From JBDREF01 sp043820045 (lineage in GTDB: Bacteria > Planctomycetota > Phycisphaerae > Sedimentisphaerales > Anaerobacaceae), in contig JBDREF010000201.1 of assembly GCA_043820045.1 (NCBI GenBank), positions 1-12,304 of the forward strand: 12,304 nt of DNA. The letters are read 5' to 3'. The notes under the pieces were generated by a model, which had not been told where the DNA came from, ran no database searches, and saw nothing but the letters and a program-made list of their open reading frames with translations. The first letter of the stretch is position 1. Each line of letters begins with the position of its first letter. Of the stretch, positions 1 to 6,020 are shown piece by piece. The translations under genes were made by a program, and so were the position numbers.

Positions 1-1
1 A

Positions 2-190
2 TTAGGCAAACGGATTGCGGCAGCGGCCTTTTGCGGCGGGTCCGCCGGGGCGTTTTATGCAGTAATTTCGGCAATTTTGAGCCATAATGGCGAAATTATA
101 GCCGGTTGCGTCTGGCGAATATTCATTTTTGCAGTTCTGGCGACCGTCGGGGCGGTGCTTACGGAGTTGAAACTTCCGGAGCGGGCCTGA
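2..190 (+). CDS. C-terminal fragment of an unidentified membrane protein
   Basis: An open frame enters from the left edge and ends at TGA 188-190, giving 62 residues. It contains two hydrophobic stretches: residues about 3-27 of the fragment, rich in Ala and Gly (AAAAFCGGSAGAFYAVISAI), and about 37-54 (GCVWRIFIFAVLATVGAVL). A short polar end, TELKLPERA, follows. This looks like the last two transmembrane helices of an integral membrane protein with a short soluble tail. No catalytic motif is visible and I do not recognise the family. It lies in the same orientation as everything downstream but is separated by a 113-bp gap that holds a promoter candidate, so it probably belongs to a different transcription unit. 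Confidence 0.6.
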   Translation, partial: LGKRIAAAAFCGGSAGAFYAVISAILSHNGEIIAGCVWRIFIFAVLATVGAVLTELKLPERA

Positions 191-197
191 TTTGGCC

Positions 198-226
198 TTG
201 CAAATAGGACGAATTTGTGCGATAAT
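198..226 (+). promoter_or_regulatory. Candidate sigma70-type promoter
   Basis: TTGCAA at 198-203 matches four of six bases of the -35 consensus. GATAAT at 221-226 matches five of six of the -10 consensus. The spacer is exactly 17 bases. Transcription would start near 233, about 70 bases upstream of the first ATG at 304. It is the best promoter-like pair I noticed in a gap of this window and lies where a new transcription unit would be expected to begin. Planctomycete promoter consensus is not well known, so this is an inference from the general bacterial consensus. Confidence 0.4.
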
Positions 227-303
227 TGCGATCAGGTGAGTGTGTCTTTGGGTGAATCATCTCAGTAGCCTTGATATGTAAATGCGCTTGAAAGGACCTG
301 AAA

Positions 304-613
304 ATGAAACCTGAAATCATCTCCTCCACGCTGAAGAAGATGGCAAATCATAAGCACCTCGGAAAGCTGCCGGCAAAGGGAGTACGGGCCGGACGATTGG
401 AAGAAGCCGAAAAACTGGCTGGTGCCCTGCTCCATAAGGGACCACTACGAGCTTTTCAGGAACTCGGTCCTGCCGAAAGGGGCAAAACCCGAGGACGAAA
501 ACGCCCGGCAAGCTCTGGAATCCGGGGAATATCTCGACGCACTCAGGGATTACGATAAAGAACTGGAGGGTTTAATGGAAAATATCTGGCAAAATGAATA
601 TTTGACCGTATAA
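304..613 (+). pseudogene. Small unknown ORF (~102 aa) interrupted by an apparent +1 frameshift
   Basis: ATG 304 has a good ribosome binding site, AAAGGA at 291-296. The frame from 304 reads plausibly for about 25 codons (start MKPEIISSTLKKMANHKH). It then becomes Arg/Gly-rich and unconvincing up to its stop at 558. The frame one base further is open from 341 and reads like a real protein from about 380 (EYGPDDWKKPKNW, then DHYELFRNSVLPKGAKPEDE) to TAA 611-613, but it has no ATG start and no ribosome binding site of its own; its only start is GTG 422. Removing one G from GGG 378-380 joins the two into a single 102-residue acidic protein with no membrane segment. I do not recognise the family; the YG-DDW-K piece faintly recalls phage-type dATP/dGTP pyrophosphohydrolase-like proteins, which is not enough to name it. 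It could be a real mutation, an assembly error or a recoded gene. Confidence 0.45.
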
Positions 614-668
614 TTGCTCCTTGGCCGGTCGTACGGCCTGTTGAATTGAAACCTTTTTTCGGTGGAAC

Positions 669-703
669 CTCGGGGCGGTAATCCCGGAGTCTGCTCGGGA
701 GGG
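669..703 (+). promoter_or_regulatory. Competing hairpins over the ribosome binding site of the 713 gene
   Basis: Three short segments lie in a row: CTCGGG (669-674), CCCGGAG (683-689) and CTCGGGAGGG (694-703). The middle one can pair with the first (six pairs, one bulged G, loop of eight) or with the third (seven pairs counting T682-A700, one bulged G, loop TCTG). The third segment contains the purine-rich ribosome binding site (GGGAGGG, 697-703) that sits nine bases before ATG 713. The two pairings exclude each other, and the second would mask translation initiation. This is the geometry of an attenuator or translational switch, but I recognise no known riboswitch class. Confidence 0.3.
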
Positions 704-712
704 TTGTTTGCA

Positions 713-1474
713 ATGACGCTGAATAGCTATAGTTCGCTCTGTGATGATTTTTATCTCGATATGTCCGTTAATACCGAGCTGGATCTGCCAACGGAGCGCG
801 ATACGATACTGTCGTTTTTCGAGCGGATACGAAAGCAGTTTCCATCGATGGGCTGCTTCTACCGCCGGGGAAACAGCGAGTACTGTCTGGAAGAGGACCG
901 CAGCCTCGGCCAATACCGGTGGGTCAGTCTCGAAATGGACCGTATCAGTTCCGGAGTTGTCAACCCGTCGGACTTTGAAATGGCTTACCGCCAGGACCGG
1001 CTCGTACTCGAACTGATTCCCTACATGCTTAGCGTAAGTCCGCTGGATATCGATTCGCTGGATCTCACCTTTGCCATGGATTTCGATTATGCGGGCAGCC
1101 ACGATGAAGTTATTGCCGAGGCCCTGCTGTCGCAGAGCACCTTTAGCTGCCTCCTGGATTTGCCCGACGCCAGGCCCATCGGCTTTTCGCCGGCAATGGT
1201 GATGGCTCTGTCCGACGACGACCGCACCCAGGCGCGGATCAGCGTAGAATCGAAAACCAGTGTTTACGAGCCCGGCAAGAAAGGACAAATTGAAGATGAG
1301 GCGATAAGTCTGTCTCTGACAATTCGCCAGTATCCGAAAACCGCAAAACAATTCGACCCGCTGAAATCTTTCGAAAATCAATGCCAGTTAGCTGAGGAAT
1401 TGATGGCTGAAAAAATAGTCCCCAACTTCGTTCAGCGATTGACGGAGACGATCGCGCAAAAACGGTTAACTTAG
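713..1474 (+). CDS. Conserved planctomycete-type protein of unknown function, 253 aa
   Basis: The protein is soluble and acidic, with no signal peptide or membrane helix. The N-terminal part (about residues 1-70) has the pattern SYSSLCDDFYLDMSVNTELD, followed by a predicted helix around LSFFERIRKQFP. The middle (about 80-130) contains RWVSLEMDRISSGVVNP and LSVSPLDIDSLDLTFAMDFD. The C-terminal part ends in a Gln/Glu-rich helix after residue 215. I recall similar unannotated proteins in planctomycete genomes, and the overall shape is reminiscent of the TIGR04255-type family, but I cannot assign a function. The frame is open back to GTG 662. ATG 713 is preferred because GGGAGGG ends nine bases before it. 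The next gene starts 20 bases after its stop, so the two are probably co-transcribed. Confidence 0.85.
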   Translation: MTLNSYSSLCDDFYLDMSVNTELDLPTERDTILSFFERIRKQFPSMGCFYRRGNSEYCLEEDRSLGQYRWVSLEMDRISSGVVNPSDFEMAYRQDRLVLELIPYMLSVSPLDIDSLDLTFAMDFDYAGSHDEVIAEALLSQSTFSCLLDLPDARPIGFSPAMVMALSDDDRTQARISVESKTSVYEPGKKGQIEDEAISLSLTIRQYPKTAKQFDPLKSFENQCQLAEELMAEKIVPNFVQRLTETIAQKRLT

Positions 1475-1494
1475 ATTTGTCGAAGGACCTCGAA

Positions 1495-1953
1495 ATGGCC
1501 ATTGAGGCGCCAATCAGCAAATACACCAGGAGCAATTTCAAAATCTATATCGGCCTTTGCATGATTGCTGCATTCTGGTTCGCATACGACGGCTATTTCA
1601 ACAAGAAATTCATGGCAGAGAACACCGAGAACGGCAAGCCGAACAGCACTCTCGCTTTCAACCGGAAGGCCCCGCCGTTCCTTGTCGGTGCAGCGGTGCT
1701 CCTGGGCGTATATCTGGCGGCGGTAAGGAACAGGAAACTCGTAGCCGATGAAACCGCCCTTGTAATAAACGACCGGGAAAGAATCCCCTACGATTCCGTT
1801 CAAAAAATAGACAAGACCTACTTCGACAAGAAGGGGTTTTTTGTCGTTACCTACAAGGACGAGAACGGTAACGAAGTAAACAGGAAAATAACCGACAGAA
1901 ATCATGACAACTTGCAGGCGATTTTGGATCATCTGGTGGATAAGATCAGTTGA
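1495..1953 (+). CDS. Two-helix membrane protein with C-terminal PH-like domain, unknown function
   Basis: The protein has 152 residues. After a short polar N-terminus it has a first transmembrane helix at about 16-34 (KIYIGLCMIAAFWFAY), a polar loop of about 25 residues, and a second helix at about 60-78 (FLVGAAVLLGVYLAAV). A charged C-terminal domain of about 70 residues follows, with alternating beta-strand-like stretches (ALVINDRERIPYDSVQKID, KKGFFVVTYKDENGNEV) and a final helix (NLQAILDHLVDKIS). That layout resembles bacterial PH-like domains attached to membrane hairpins, which would sit in the cytoplasm if both termini are inside. I know of no assigned function. ATG 1495 is chosen over TTG 1477 because GAAGGA (1482-1487) lies seven bases before it. 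It follows the 713 gene by 20 bases and precedes purA by 71. Confidence 0.8.
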   Translation: MAIEAPISKYTRSNFKIYIGLCMIAAFWFAYDGYFNKKFMAENTENGKPNSTLAFNRKAPPFLVGAAVLLGVYLAAVRNRKLVADETALVINDRERIPYDSVQKIDKTYFDKKGFFVVTYKDENGNEVNRKITDRNHDNLQAILDHLVDKIS

Positions 1954-2004
1954 ACGGCGCCAAAGTATGACTTGCACTTGCCTGGAACGCAAGAGAGGCA
2001 CACT

Positions 2005-2028
2005 ATGAAAGGGAATGGATACAAATGA
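2005..2028 (+). other. Seven-codon leader ORF overlapping the purA start (ATGA)
   Basis: ATG 2005 opens a frame encoding MKGNGYK and stops at TGA 2026-2028, which overlaps the purA start codon in the arrangement ATGA. It has its own purine-rich site, GAGAGG at 1993-1998, six bases before the ATG. Terminating ribosomes would be released exactly on the purA start, the usual geometry of translational coupling. The purA binding site (AAAGGGA, 2008-2014) lies inside the mini-ORF. An ORF this short is not proof of translation. Confidence 0.3.
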
Positions 2029-3302
2029 ATTACTGCGTTGTCGGATTGCAATGGGGCGATGAAGGCAAGGGCAAAGTCGTCGATATCCTCGCCGAGCACA
2101 GCGATATCGTCGTACGATACAGCGGCGGTGCAAACGCCGGCCATACGGTCATCATAGGCGACGACAGATTCGCCCTGCACCTCCTGCCGAGCGGTTCGGT
2201 CCGGCCAAACACGATTTGCGCAATCACCAACGGCGTCGTCGTTGATCCGGAAGTCCTGATAAAGGAGATTGAGACGCTCGCCGAAAAAAACATTTCCCTG
2301 GACGGCCGGCTCCTGATAAGCGAAAACGCCCACGTTGTCCTGGACTATCACAAGAAAGAGGACCAGTTCCGCGAAGAATCGCTCGGCAAGAACAAGATCG
2401 GCACGACCATCCGTGGCATCGGCCCGTGCTACGCCGACAAGATAGGCAGAAGTTATGCCGTGCGCATGGGCGATTTTAGAAACCTCGAAGAACTGAAGGC
2501 CAAGCTGGAGACAATCGTCGAATATAAGAACAAAATATTCGCGGCCCTTTACAACGCCGAGCCGATAGACGCAGGCGTTATCTTCGAGAAGTGCAAGTCC
2601 TACGCCGAGAGGCTGCTGCCGTTCGTAACGGACACGACCGAGTACCTGCACAAGGCAATTGCCGACGGCAAGTCCGTACTTTTCGAAGGCGCCCAGGGCT
2701 CGCTGCTGGATCTGGACCACGGCACTTTTCCATTTGTGACCAGTTCCAACTCAAGCTCATTAGGCATGCCGGCCGGCTGCGGCGTGCCCGCCAAAATGGT
2801 CGATAAGTTCATAGGCATCGTCAAGGCCTACACGACGAGAGTCGGCGCCGGACCCTTCCCTTCCGAGCAGGACAATGAAATCGGCCAGTACATCCGCGAC
2901 AAAGGACACGAATACGGGACAACGACCGGACGGCCCCGCAGATGCGGCTGGTTCGATTCCGTGGCGGTCTCCTATTCAGCGACAATCGGCGCCATCGATT
3001 CGGTGGCGTTGATGCACCTGGACACTCTGAGCGGCCTCAAAGAACTGAAGATCTGCAAGGCGTACAAAATCAACGGCCAGGAAAAGACCTTTTTCCCGGC
3101 GAACACGGCCAGACTCGCGCAGGCCGCCGCCGTATATGAAACACTGCCGGGCTGGAACGACGACCTGACCTCGGCGACCGATTTTAAAGATTTGCCCGCA
3201 AACGCCCAAAAATATGTACGCCGAGTCGAAGAGCTGATCGGCAGGCCAATCACAATCATCGGGGTCGGGCCAAAACGAAGCGATACAATATTCAGGCAAT
3301 AG
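2025..3302 (+). CDS. purA: Adenylosuccinate synthase
   Basis: This cytoplasmic enzyme of purine synthesis joins IMP and L-aspartate using GTP, giving adenylosuccinate on the way to AMP. At 425 residues it matches the usual length (E. coli 432). The N-terminal GTP loop reads GDEGKGK (11-17), with the catalytic Asp at 12. The second catalytic residue, His40, lies in GGANAGHTV. The conserved IMP-site segment KIGTTIRGIGPCYADK is present. The aspartate/GTP-site signature GTTTGRPRRCGWFD starts at residue 298, with Arg303, Arg305 and Arg306. The C-terminus ends in the typical GVGPKRSDTI. The start is ATG 2025, with AAAGGGA about ten bases upstream. uppS follows 48 bases after the stop in the same reading frame. 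No substitution in a key residue was seen. Confidence 0.98.
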   Translation: MNYCVVGLQWGDEGKGKVVDILAEHSDIVVRYSGGANAGHTVIIGDDRFALHLLPSGSVRPNTICAITNGVVVDPEVLIKEIETLAEKNISLDGRLLISENAHVVLDYHKKEDQFREESLGKNKIGTTIRGIGPCYADKIGRSYAVRMGDFRNLEELKAKLETIVEYKNKIFAALYNAEPIDAGVIFEKCKSYAERLLPFVTDTTEYLHKAIADGKSVLFEGAQGSLLDLDHGTFPFVTSSNSSSLGMPAGCGVPAKMVDKFIGIVKAYTTRVGAGPFPSEQDNEIGQYIRDKGHEYGTTTGRPRRCGWFDSVAVSYSATIGAIDSVALMHLDTLSGLKELKICKAYKINGQEKTFFPANTARLAQAAAVYETLPGWNDDLTSATDFKDLPANAQKYVRRVEELIGRPITIIGVGPKRSDTIFRQ

Positions 3303-3331
3303 CGTTCAGCTCACGGAAAAGGAACTGCTAA

Positions 3332-3364
3332 ATGCCATTCGCTATTTACCATGAAGAGCTTTGA
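3332..3364 (+). other. Ten-codon ORF overlapping the uppS start, holding the only good local RBS
   Basis: ATG 3332 encodes MPFAIYHEEL and stops at TGA 3362-3364, eleven bases inside uppS. AAAAGGA (3317-3323) sits eight bases before this ATG, an excellent ribosome binding site. The uppS ATG at 3351 has no purine-rich site in its own upstream window. Ribosomes therefore seem likely to load at 3332, terminate just past 3351 and reinitiate on uppS. The alternative is that the long spacing of 27 bases still serves 3351, perhaps through a folded leader. Confidence 0.3.
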
Positions 3365-4115
3365 AGAAAAACTGAAGATTACCGCAGAACGCCTTGGGCT
3401 TACGCCCGAACAGATGCCCCACCATATCGCGATCATTATGGACGGAAACGGCCGATGGGCGCAACAGAGATCGCTGTCCAGGGTCGAGGGGCACCGCGAG
3501 GGCGCACGAATAATTGAGACCATTGCTCTGCATTGTGTCGCCTTAGGCATCGAATCTCTTACTTTGTATTCCTTCAGTATAGAGAACTGGAAGAGACCCC
3601 TGGCCGAAATCAATGCCCTCATGCATATCCACTCCGAGCACCTCGTCAGCATCAGACCCACACTGATGAACAACAACGTGAAGCTGCTTCACCTGGGCCG
3701 GATAGCCGGACTTCCCGAGCCCGTGCGAAACGACCTCATAGACACGATGGAAATGACCTCGGCTAATACCGGCATGAAGCTTGCACTGGCGTTGAACTAC
3801 GGGGGAAGAGCGGAGATTGTGGATGCAGCCCGTAAAATCGCGCAGGAGTACAAGGAGGGTGAGCTTCGCCTCGACGATATCGATGAGAAGTGCGTCAGCG
3901 ACCATCTATACGAAGCCGGGCTTGTCGATCCGGATCTGCTGATACGTACGGCAAACGAGATGAGAATCAGCAACTTCCTGCTCTGGCAGATTTCATACAG
4001 CGAGTTTTACGTTACGAAAACGCTATGGCCAAGTTTCAGGAAAACATCCGTGGAAAAAGCAATCATAGCCTACGCAAAGCGAACCCGGCGTTTTGGAACG
4101 GTCAAAACGACTTAA
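3351..4115 (+). CDS. uppS: Undecaprenyl diphosphate synthase (cis-prenyltransferase)
   Basis: The enzyme adds isopentenyl units in cis to farnesyl diphosphate, making the C55 lipid carrier needed for peptidoglycan and O-antigen assembly. It is a soluble, membrane-associated homodimer. At 254 residues the length is normal. The diphosphate-binding loop MDGNGRWA lies at 30-37, with the catalytic Asp31. The SFSIENWKRP stretch and the C-terminal IPP-site block at 199-207 (RTANEMRIS) follow, keeping Arg199, Arg205 and Ser207. The usual RTSGE/RTGGE reads RTANE here. SYSEFYVTKTLWPSF retains the conserved Glu. ATG 3351 lacks a ribosome binding site of its own and lies inside a ten-codon ORF, so coupling is likely. 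The stop overlaps an ATG at 4115 (TAATG). Confidence 0.96.
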   Translation: MKSFEEKLKITAERLGLTPEQMPHHIAIIMDGNGRWAQQRSLSRVEGHREGARIIETIALHCVALGIESLTLYSFSIENWKRPLAEINALMHIHSEHLVSIRPTLMNNNVKLLHLGRIAGLPEPVRNDLIDTMEMTSANTGMKLALALNYGGRAEIVDAARKIAQEYKEGELRLDDIDEKCVSDHLYEAGLVDPDLLIRTANEMRISNFLLWQISYSEFYVTKTLWPSFRKTSVEKAIIAYAKRTRRFGTVKTT

Positions 4116-4174
4116 TGGTCCACAGGGCACAAACGCATCTTCACGAAAGGCACTCTTCGGGGGCGTTTACTTGA
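4115..4174 (+). other. Nineteen-codon bridging ORF between uppS and cdsA
   Basis: The ATG at 4115 shares one base with the uppS stop (TAATG). The frame encodes 19 residues, MVHRAQTHLHERHSSGAFT, and stops at TGA 4172-4174. That stop overlaps the preferred cdsA start TTG 4171 as TTGA. It thus fills the intergenic gap from end to end, and a ribosome leaving uppS could pass through it to cdsA. The His/Arg-rich composition does not suggest a functional peptide, and the nearest purine run (GGAACGG, 4095-4101) is too far away for independent initiation. Confidence 0.25.
4131..4168 (+). promoter_or_regulatory. Inverted repeat enclosing the cdsA ribosome binding site
   Basis: AAACGC (4131-4136) is perfectly complementary to GCGTTT (4163-4168). 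An inner four-base pairing, CGAA (4144-4147) with TTCG (4156-4159), can stack inside. The G-run at 4159-4163, the only Shine-Dalgarno-like element before TTG 4171, would be partly buried in the stem. Ribosomes traversing the 19-codon ORF would open it. The stem is short and the loop large, so the structure is only suggestive. Confidence 0.2.
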
Positions 4175-5040
4175 AACGAAATATGGTCGGATACAGGTTG
4201 CTTTTTGGAACGTTGATGACGGCGTTTTTCGCCTGCGCCGCTATTTTCGACGGCTGGCTTGACGGCTCCCTGACAGCTTCGCAGGCGGACGATAAACTCG
4301 TGCAGGGAACGATTTTTTGCATCCTAATCGCCCTGCTGGCGGTTCCAGCCCAGATCGAACTGTCGAAGCTCGCCGCGGCGAAAAACCTGAAGATTTTTCT
4401 GCCCGTATCAATCATCGCCTCGATCCTGCTGGCCACGTGGCGATACTGGCAGCAAATTGCGGCAATCCCGCCGGAGACGTATATTCTTTTCATCTTCGCC
4501 TTTGCGCTGATGGCGTCGCTTCTGTATCAGTATTTAAGTTATGGGACCTCGGCAACCATGGCCAATTGCGGGATAACCTGCCTGGCGATTCTATATCTGG
4601 GGCTCTTGAGCAGCTTTTGCGTAGCTATTCGTATAGATTTCGGGCTCTGGCCCCTGCTCATGTTCATCTTTGTCGTAAAATCAGCCGATATAGGAGCTTA
4701 TGCAATTGGAACTATGTTCGGCAGGCACAAGTTTTCGCCAAGGATCAGCCCCGGAAAGAGCTGGGAAGGCATGGGCGGCGCGGTTGTCGCCGCGGCGATA
4801 GTTGCTGTTGGTTTTGCGGCCGGTTGTGATATAATGCGTTGGTGGTTGGCGGCAATCTTCGGCCTGTGTTTCGCTTTCATAGGGCAATTCGGCGACCTGG
4901 CCGAGTCGATGATGAAGAGAGATGCCGAGCAAAAGGATTCCGGCAATAAAGTGCCCGGCTTCGGCGGCATATTGGACATCATTGATTCGCCTCTGGTGGC
5001 GGCACCGTTTGCATATTTGTTCTTTATGTGCAGCGTTTGA
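4171..5040 (+). CDS. cdsA: Phosphatidate cytidylyltransferase (CDP-diacylglycerol synthase)
   Basis: This integral inner-membrane enzyme converts phosphatidic acid and CTP to CDP-diacylglycerol, the branch point of phospholipid synthesis. With this start it has 289 residues and about eight hydrophobic helices. The C-terminal half shows KSADIGAYAIG, GRHKFSPRISPGKSWEG and the family signature SMMKRD...KDSGNKVPGFGGILDIIDSP (about 247-274). In the signature Lys255, Asp256, Asp269 and Asp272 are kept. The His-Gly-Gly and Asp-Arg-x-Asp of classical CdsA read Phe-Gly-Gly and Asp-Ile-Ile-Asp here, a variant I associate with planctomycetes. TTG 4171 is chosen because a G-run at 4159-4163 precedes it by seven bases. 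ATG 4183 is the alternative, and TTG 4093 would add an unlikely polar extension overlapping uppS. phoH follows after 13 bases. Confidence 0.95.
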   Translation: MKRNMVGYRLLFGTLMTAFFACAAIFDGWLDGSLTASQADDKLVQGTIFCILIALLAVPAQIELSKLAAAKNLKIFLPVSIIASILLATWRYWQQIAAIPPETYILFIFAFALMASLLYQYLSYGTSATMANCGITCLAILYLGLLSSFCVAIRIDFGLWPLLMFIFVVKSADIGAYAIGTMFGRHKFSPRISPGKSWEGMGGAVVAAAIVAVGFAAGCDIMRWWLAAIFGLCFAFIGQFGDLAESMMKRDAEQKDSGNKVPGFGGILDIIDSPLVAAPFAYLFFMCSV

Positions 5041-5053
5041 CAAAGGATAGCTT

Positions 5054-5995
5054 TTGGAAGTAACAATACAACTGGATTCAACCCATAAGCAGCTCGAACT
5101 GTTCGGTCCTGCCGACAGTTACCTCCGCCTCTTGCGCCGGGAACTCGATGTACAGATTACGGCCCGCCAGAACAGATTAATAATCACGGGCGAGGATAAC
5201 GCTGTAAGAATAGCCGCCGAGATAGTCGATAAGATGCAGAAACAGCTCCTGAAACACGGCTCGCTGACGACCGCGGATGTAACAGCCTTTATCAGGCGCC
5301 AAGGCTCGGAGAAAGCCCCGGAGACCGGCAACGCCATCACGGTCTTTTCACAAAAGAAGGTTATCGAGGCGTCCACCAAGGGACAGCTTAAATATATCGA
5401 GACTATGTTAGCCAACGACCTGACCTTTTGCATCGGGCCGGCGGGAACCGGCAAGACATACCTGGCCGTGGCGATTGCCGTCTCAATGCTGAAAAAGCAC
5501 CAAATCAGGAGAATGGTCCTTGCCCGCCCCGCCGTCGAGGCGGGCGAGAAACTCGGCTTTCTACCCGGCGATTTGCAGGCAAAGGTAAATCCGTATCTTC
5601 GCCCTCTGTTCGACGCGCTGGAAGATATGATGGATTTTGCGCAGATGAAGAAATTCCTGGAACTGGACATAATCGAGATTATTCCGCTTGCGTTCATGCG
5701 CGGTCGAACGTTAAATGAAGCCGTGATTATCTGCGATGAAGCCCAAAACACCTCGGCGCTGCAGATGCTGATGGTGCTGACAAGACTGGGGCACGGCTCG
5801 AAAATGATAATAACAGGCGATATAACCCAAATCGATCTGGAGCCGGGCCAAAAGAGCGGGATGATCGAAGCGATCGAAACGCTTCGCCGAATCAAAGGTA
5901 TTGGTTGCGTGGAACTGGCCAAGAGGGATATAGTGCGCCATCGGCTGGTTCAGAATATTGTGCAGGCTTACGGAAAAAGAGCAAAGGCTGATTGA
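5054..5995 (+). CDS. phoH: PhoH family ATPase (YbeZ)
   Basis: This is a cytoplasmic P-loop ATPase of the PhoH/YbeZ family, which in other bacteria works with YbeY in RNA processing and ribosome maturation. At 313 residues it is typical. The N-terminal 80 or so residues form the KH-like region seen in this family. Walker A is GPAGTGKT (128-135). RPAVEAGEKLGFLPGDL follows. Walker B is VIICDEAQN with Asp228-Glu229, and the sensor segment is TGDITQIDL with Asp256. All nucleotide-binding residues are intact. The start is TTG 5054, supported by AAAGGA at 5042-5047, six bases upstream; no ATG lies near. It is 13 bases after cdsA and 25 before the 7TM-HD gene. Confidence 0.95.
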   Translation: MEVTIQLDSTHKQLELFGPADSYLRLLRRELDVQITARQNRLIITGEDNAVRIAAEIVDKMQKQLLKHGSLTTADVTAFIRRQGSEKAPETGNAITVFSQKKVIEASTKGQLKYIETMLANDLTFCIGPAGTGKTYLAVAIAVSMLKKHQIRRMVLARPAVEAGEKLGFLPGDLQAKVNPYLRPLFDALEDMMDFAQMKKFLELDIIEIIPLAFMRGRTLNEAVIICDEAQNTSALQMLMVLTRLGHGSKMIITGDITQIDLEPGQKSGMIEAIETLRRIKGIGCVELAKRDIVRHRLVQNIVQAYGKRAKAD

Positions 5996-6020
5996 CAGTC
6001 AATACGTGCAGGATGGATAG

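Noticed and set aside
181..201. Hairpin over the stop codon of the first gene (GCGGGCC with GGCCTTGC, loop TGATTT) as a terminator
   Set aside because: Seven pairs with a bulge and a wobble are possible, but no T-run follows (next bases AAATAGG), so it does not look like an intrinsic terminator.
623..659. GC hairpin GGCCG/CGGCC followed by a T6 run as a terminator of the small ORF
   Set aside because: The stem is only five pairs and the T-run starts 15 bases after it, too far for an intrinsic terminator.
572..1381. Long antisense open frame (269 codons) opposite the 713 gene
   Set aside because: It is a shadow of the plus-strand gene: no ribosome binding site, an improbable Arg/His/Gln-rich composition, and no recognisable motif. 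The plus frame has good start context and protein-like composition.
1978..2006. Promoter for purA (TTGCCT, 17-base spacer, CACTAT)
   Set aside because: The -10 hexamer matches only three of six consensus bases; too weak to call.
1929..2720. Antisense open frame of 263 codons opposite purA
   Set aside because: The opposite strand encodes a full-length, motif-complete adenylosuccinate synthase. The antisense frame arises from its codon bias.
4093..4170. Longer CdsA starting at TTG 4093
   Set aside because: The added residues are polar, overlap the end of uppS and are unlike CdsA N-termini, which begin close to the first helix.
5119..5922. Antisense open frame of 267 codons opposite phoH
   Set aside because: Ser/Ile-rich low-quality translation directly opposite intact Walker motifs; a shadow.
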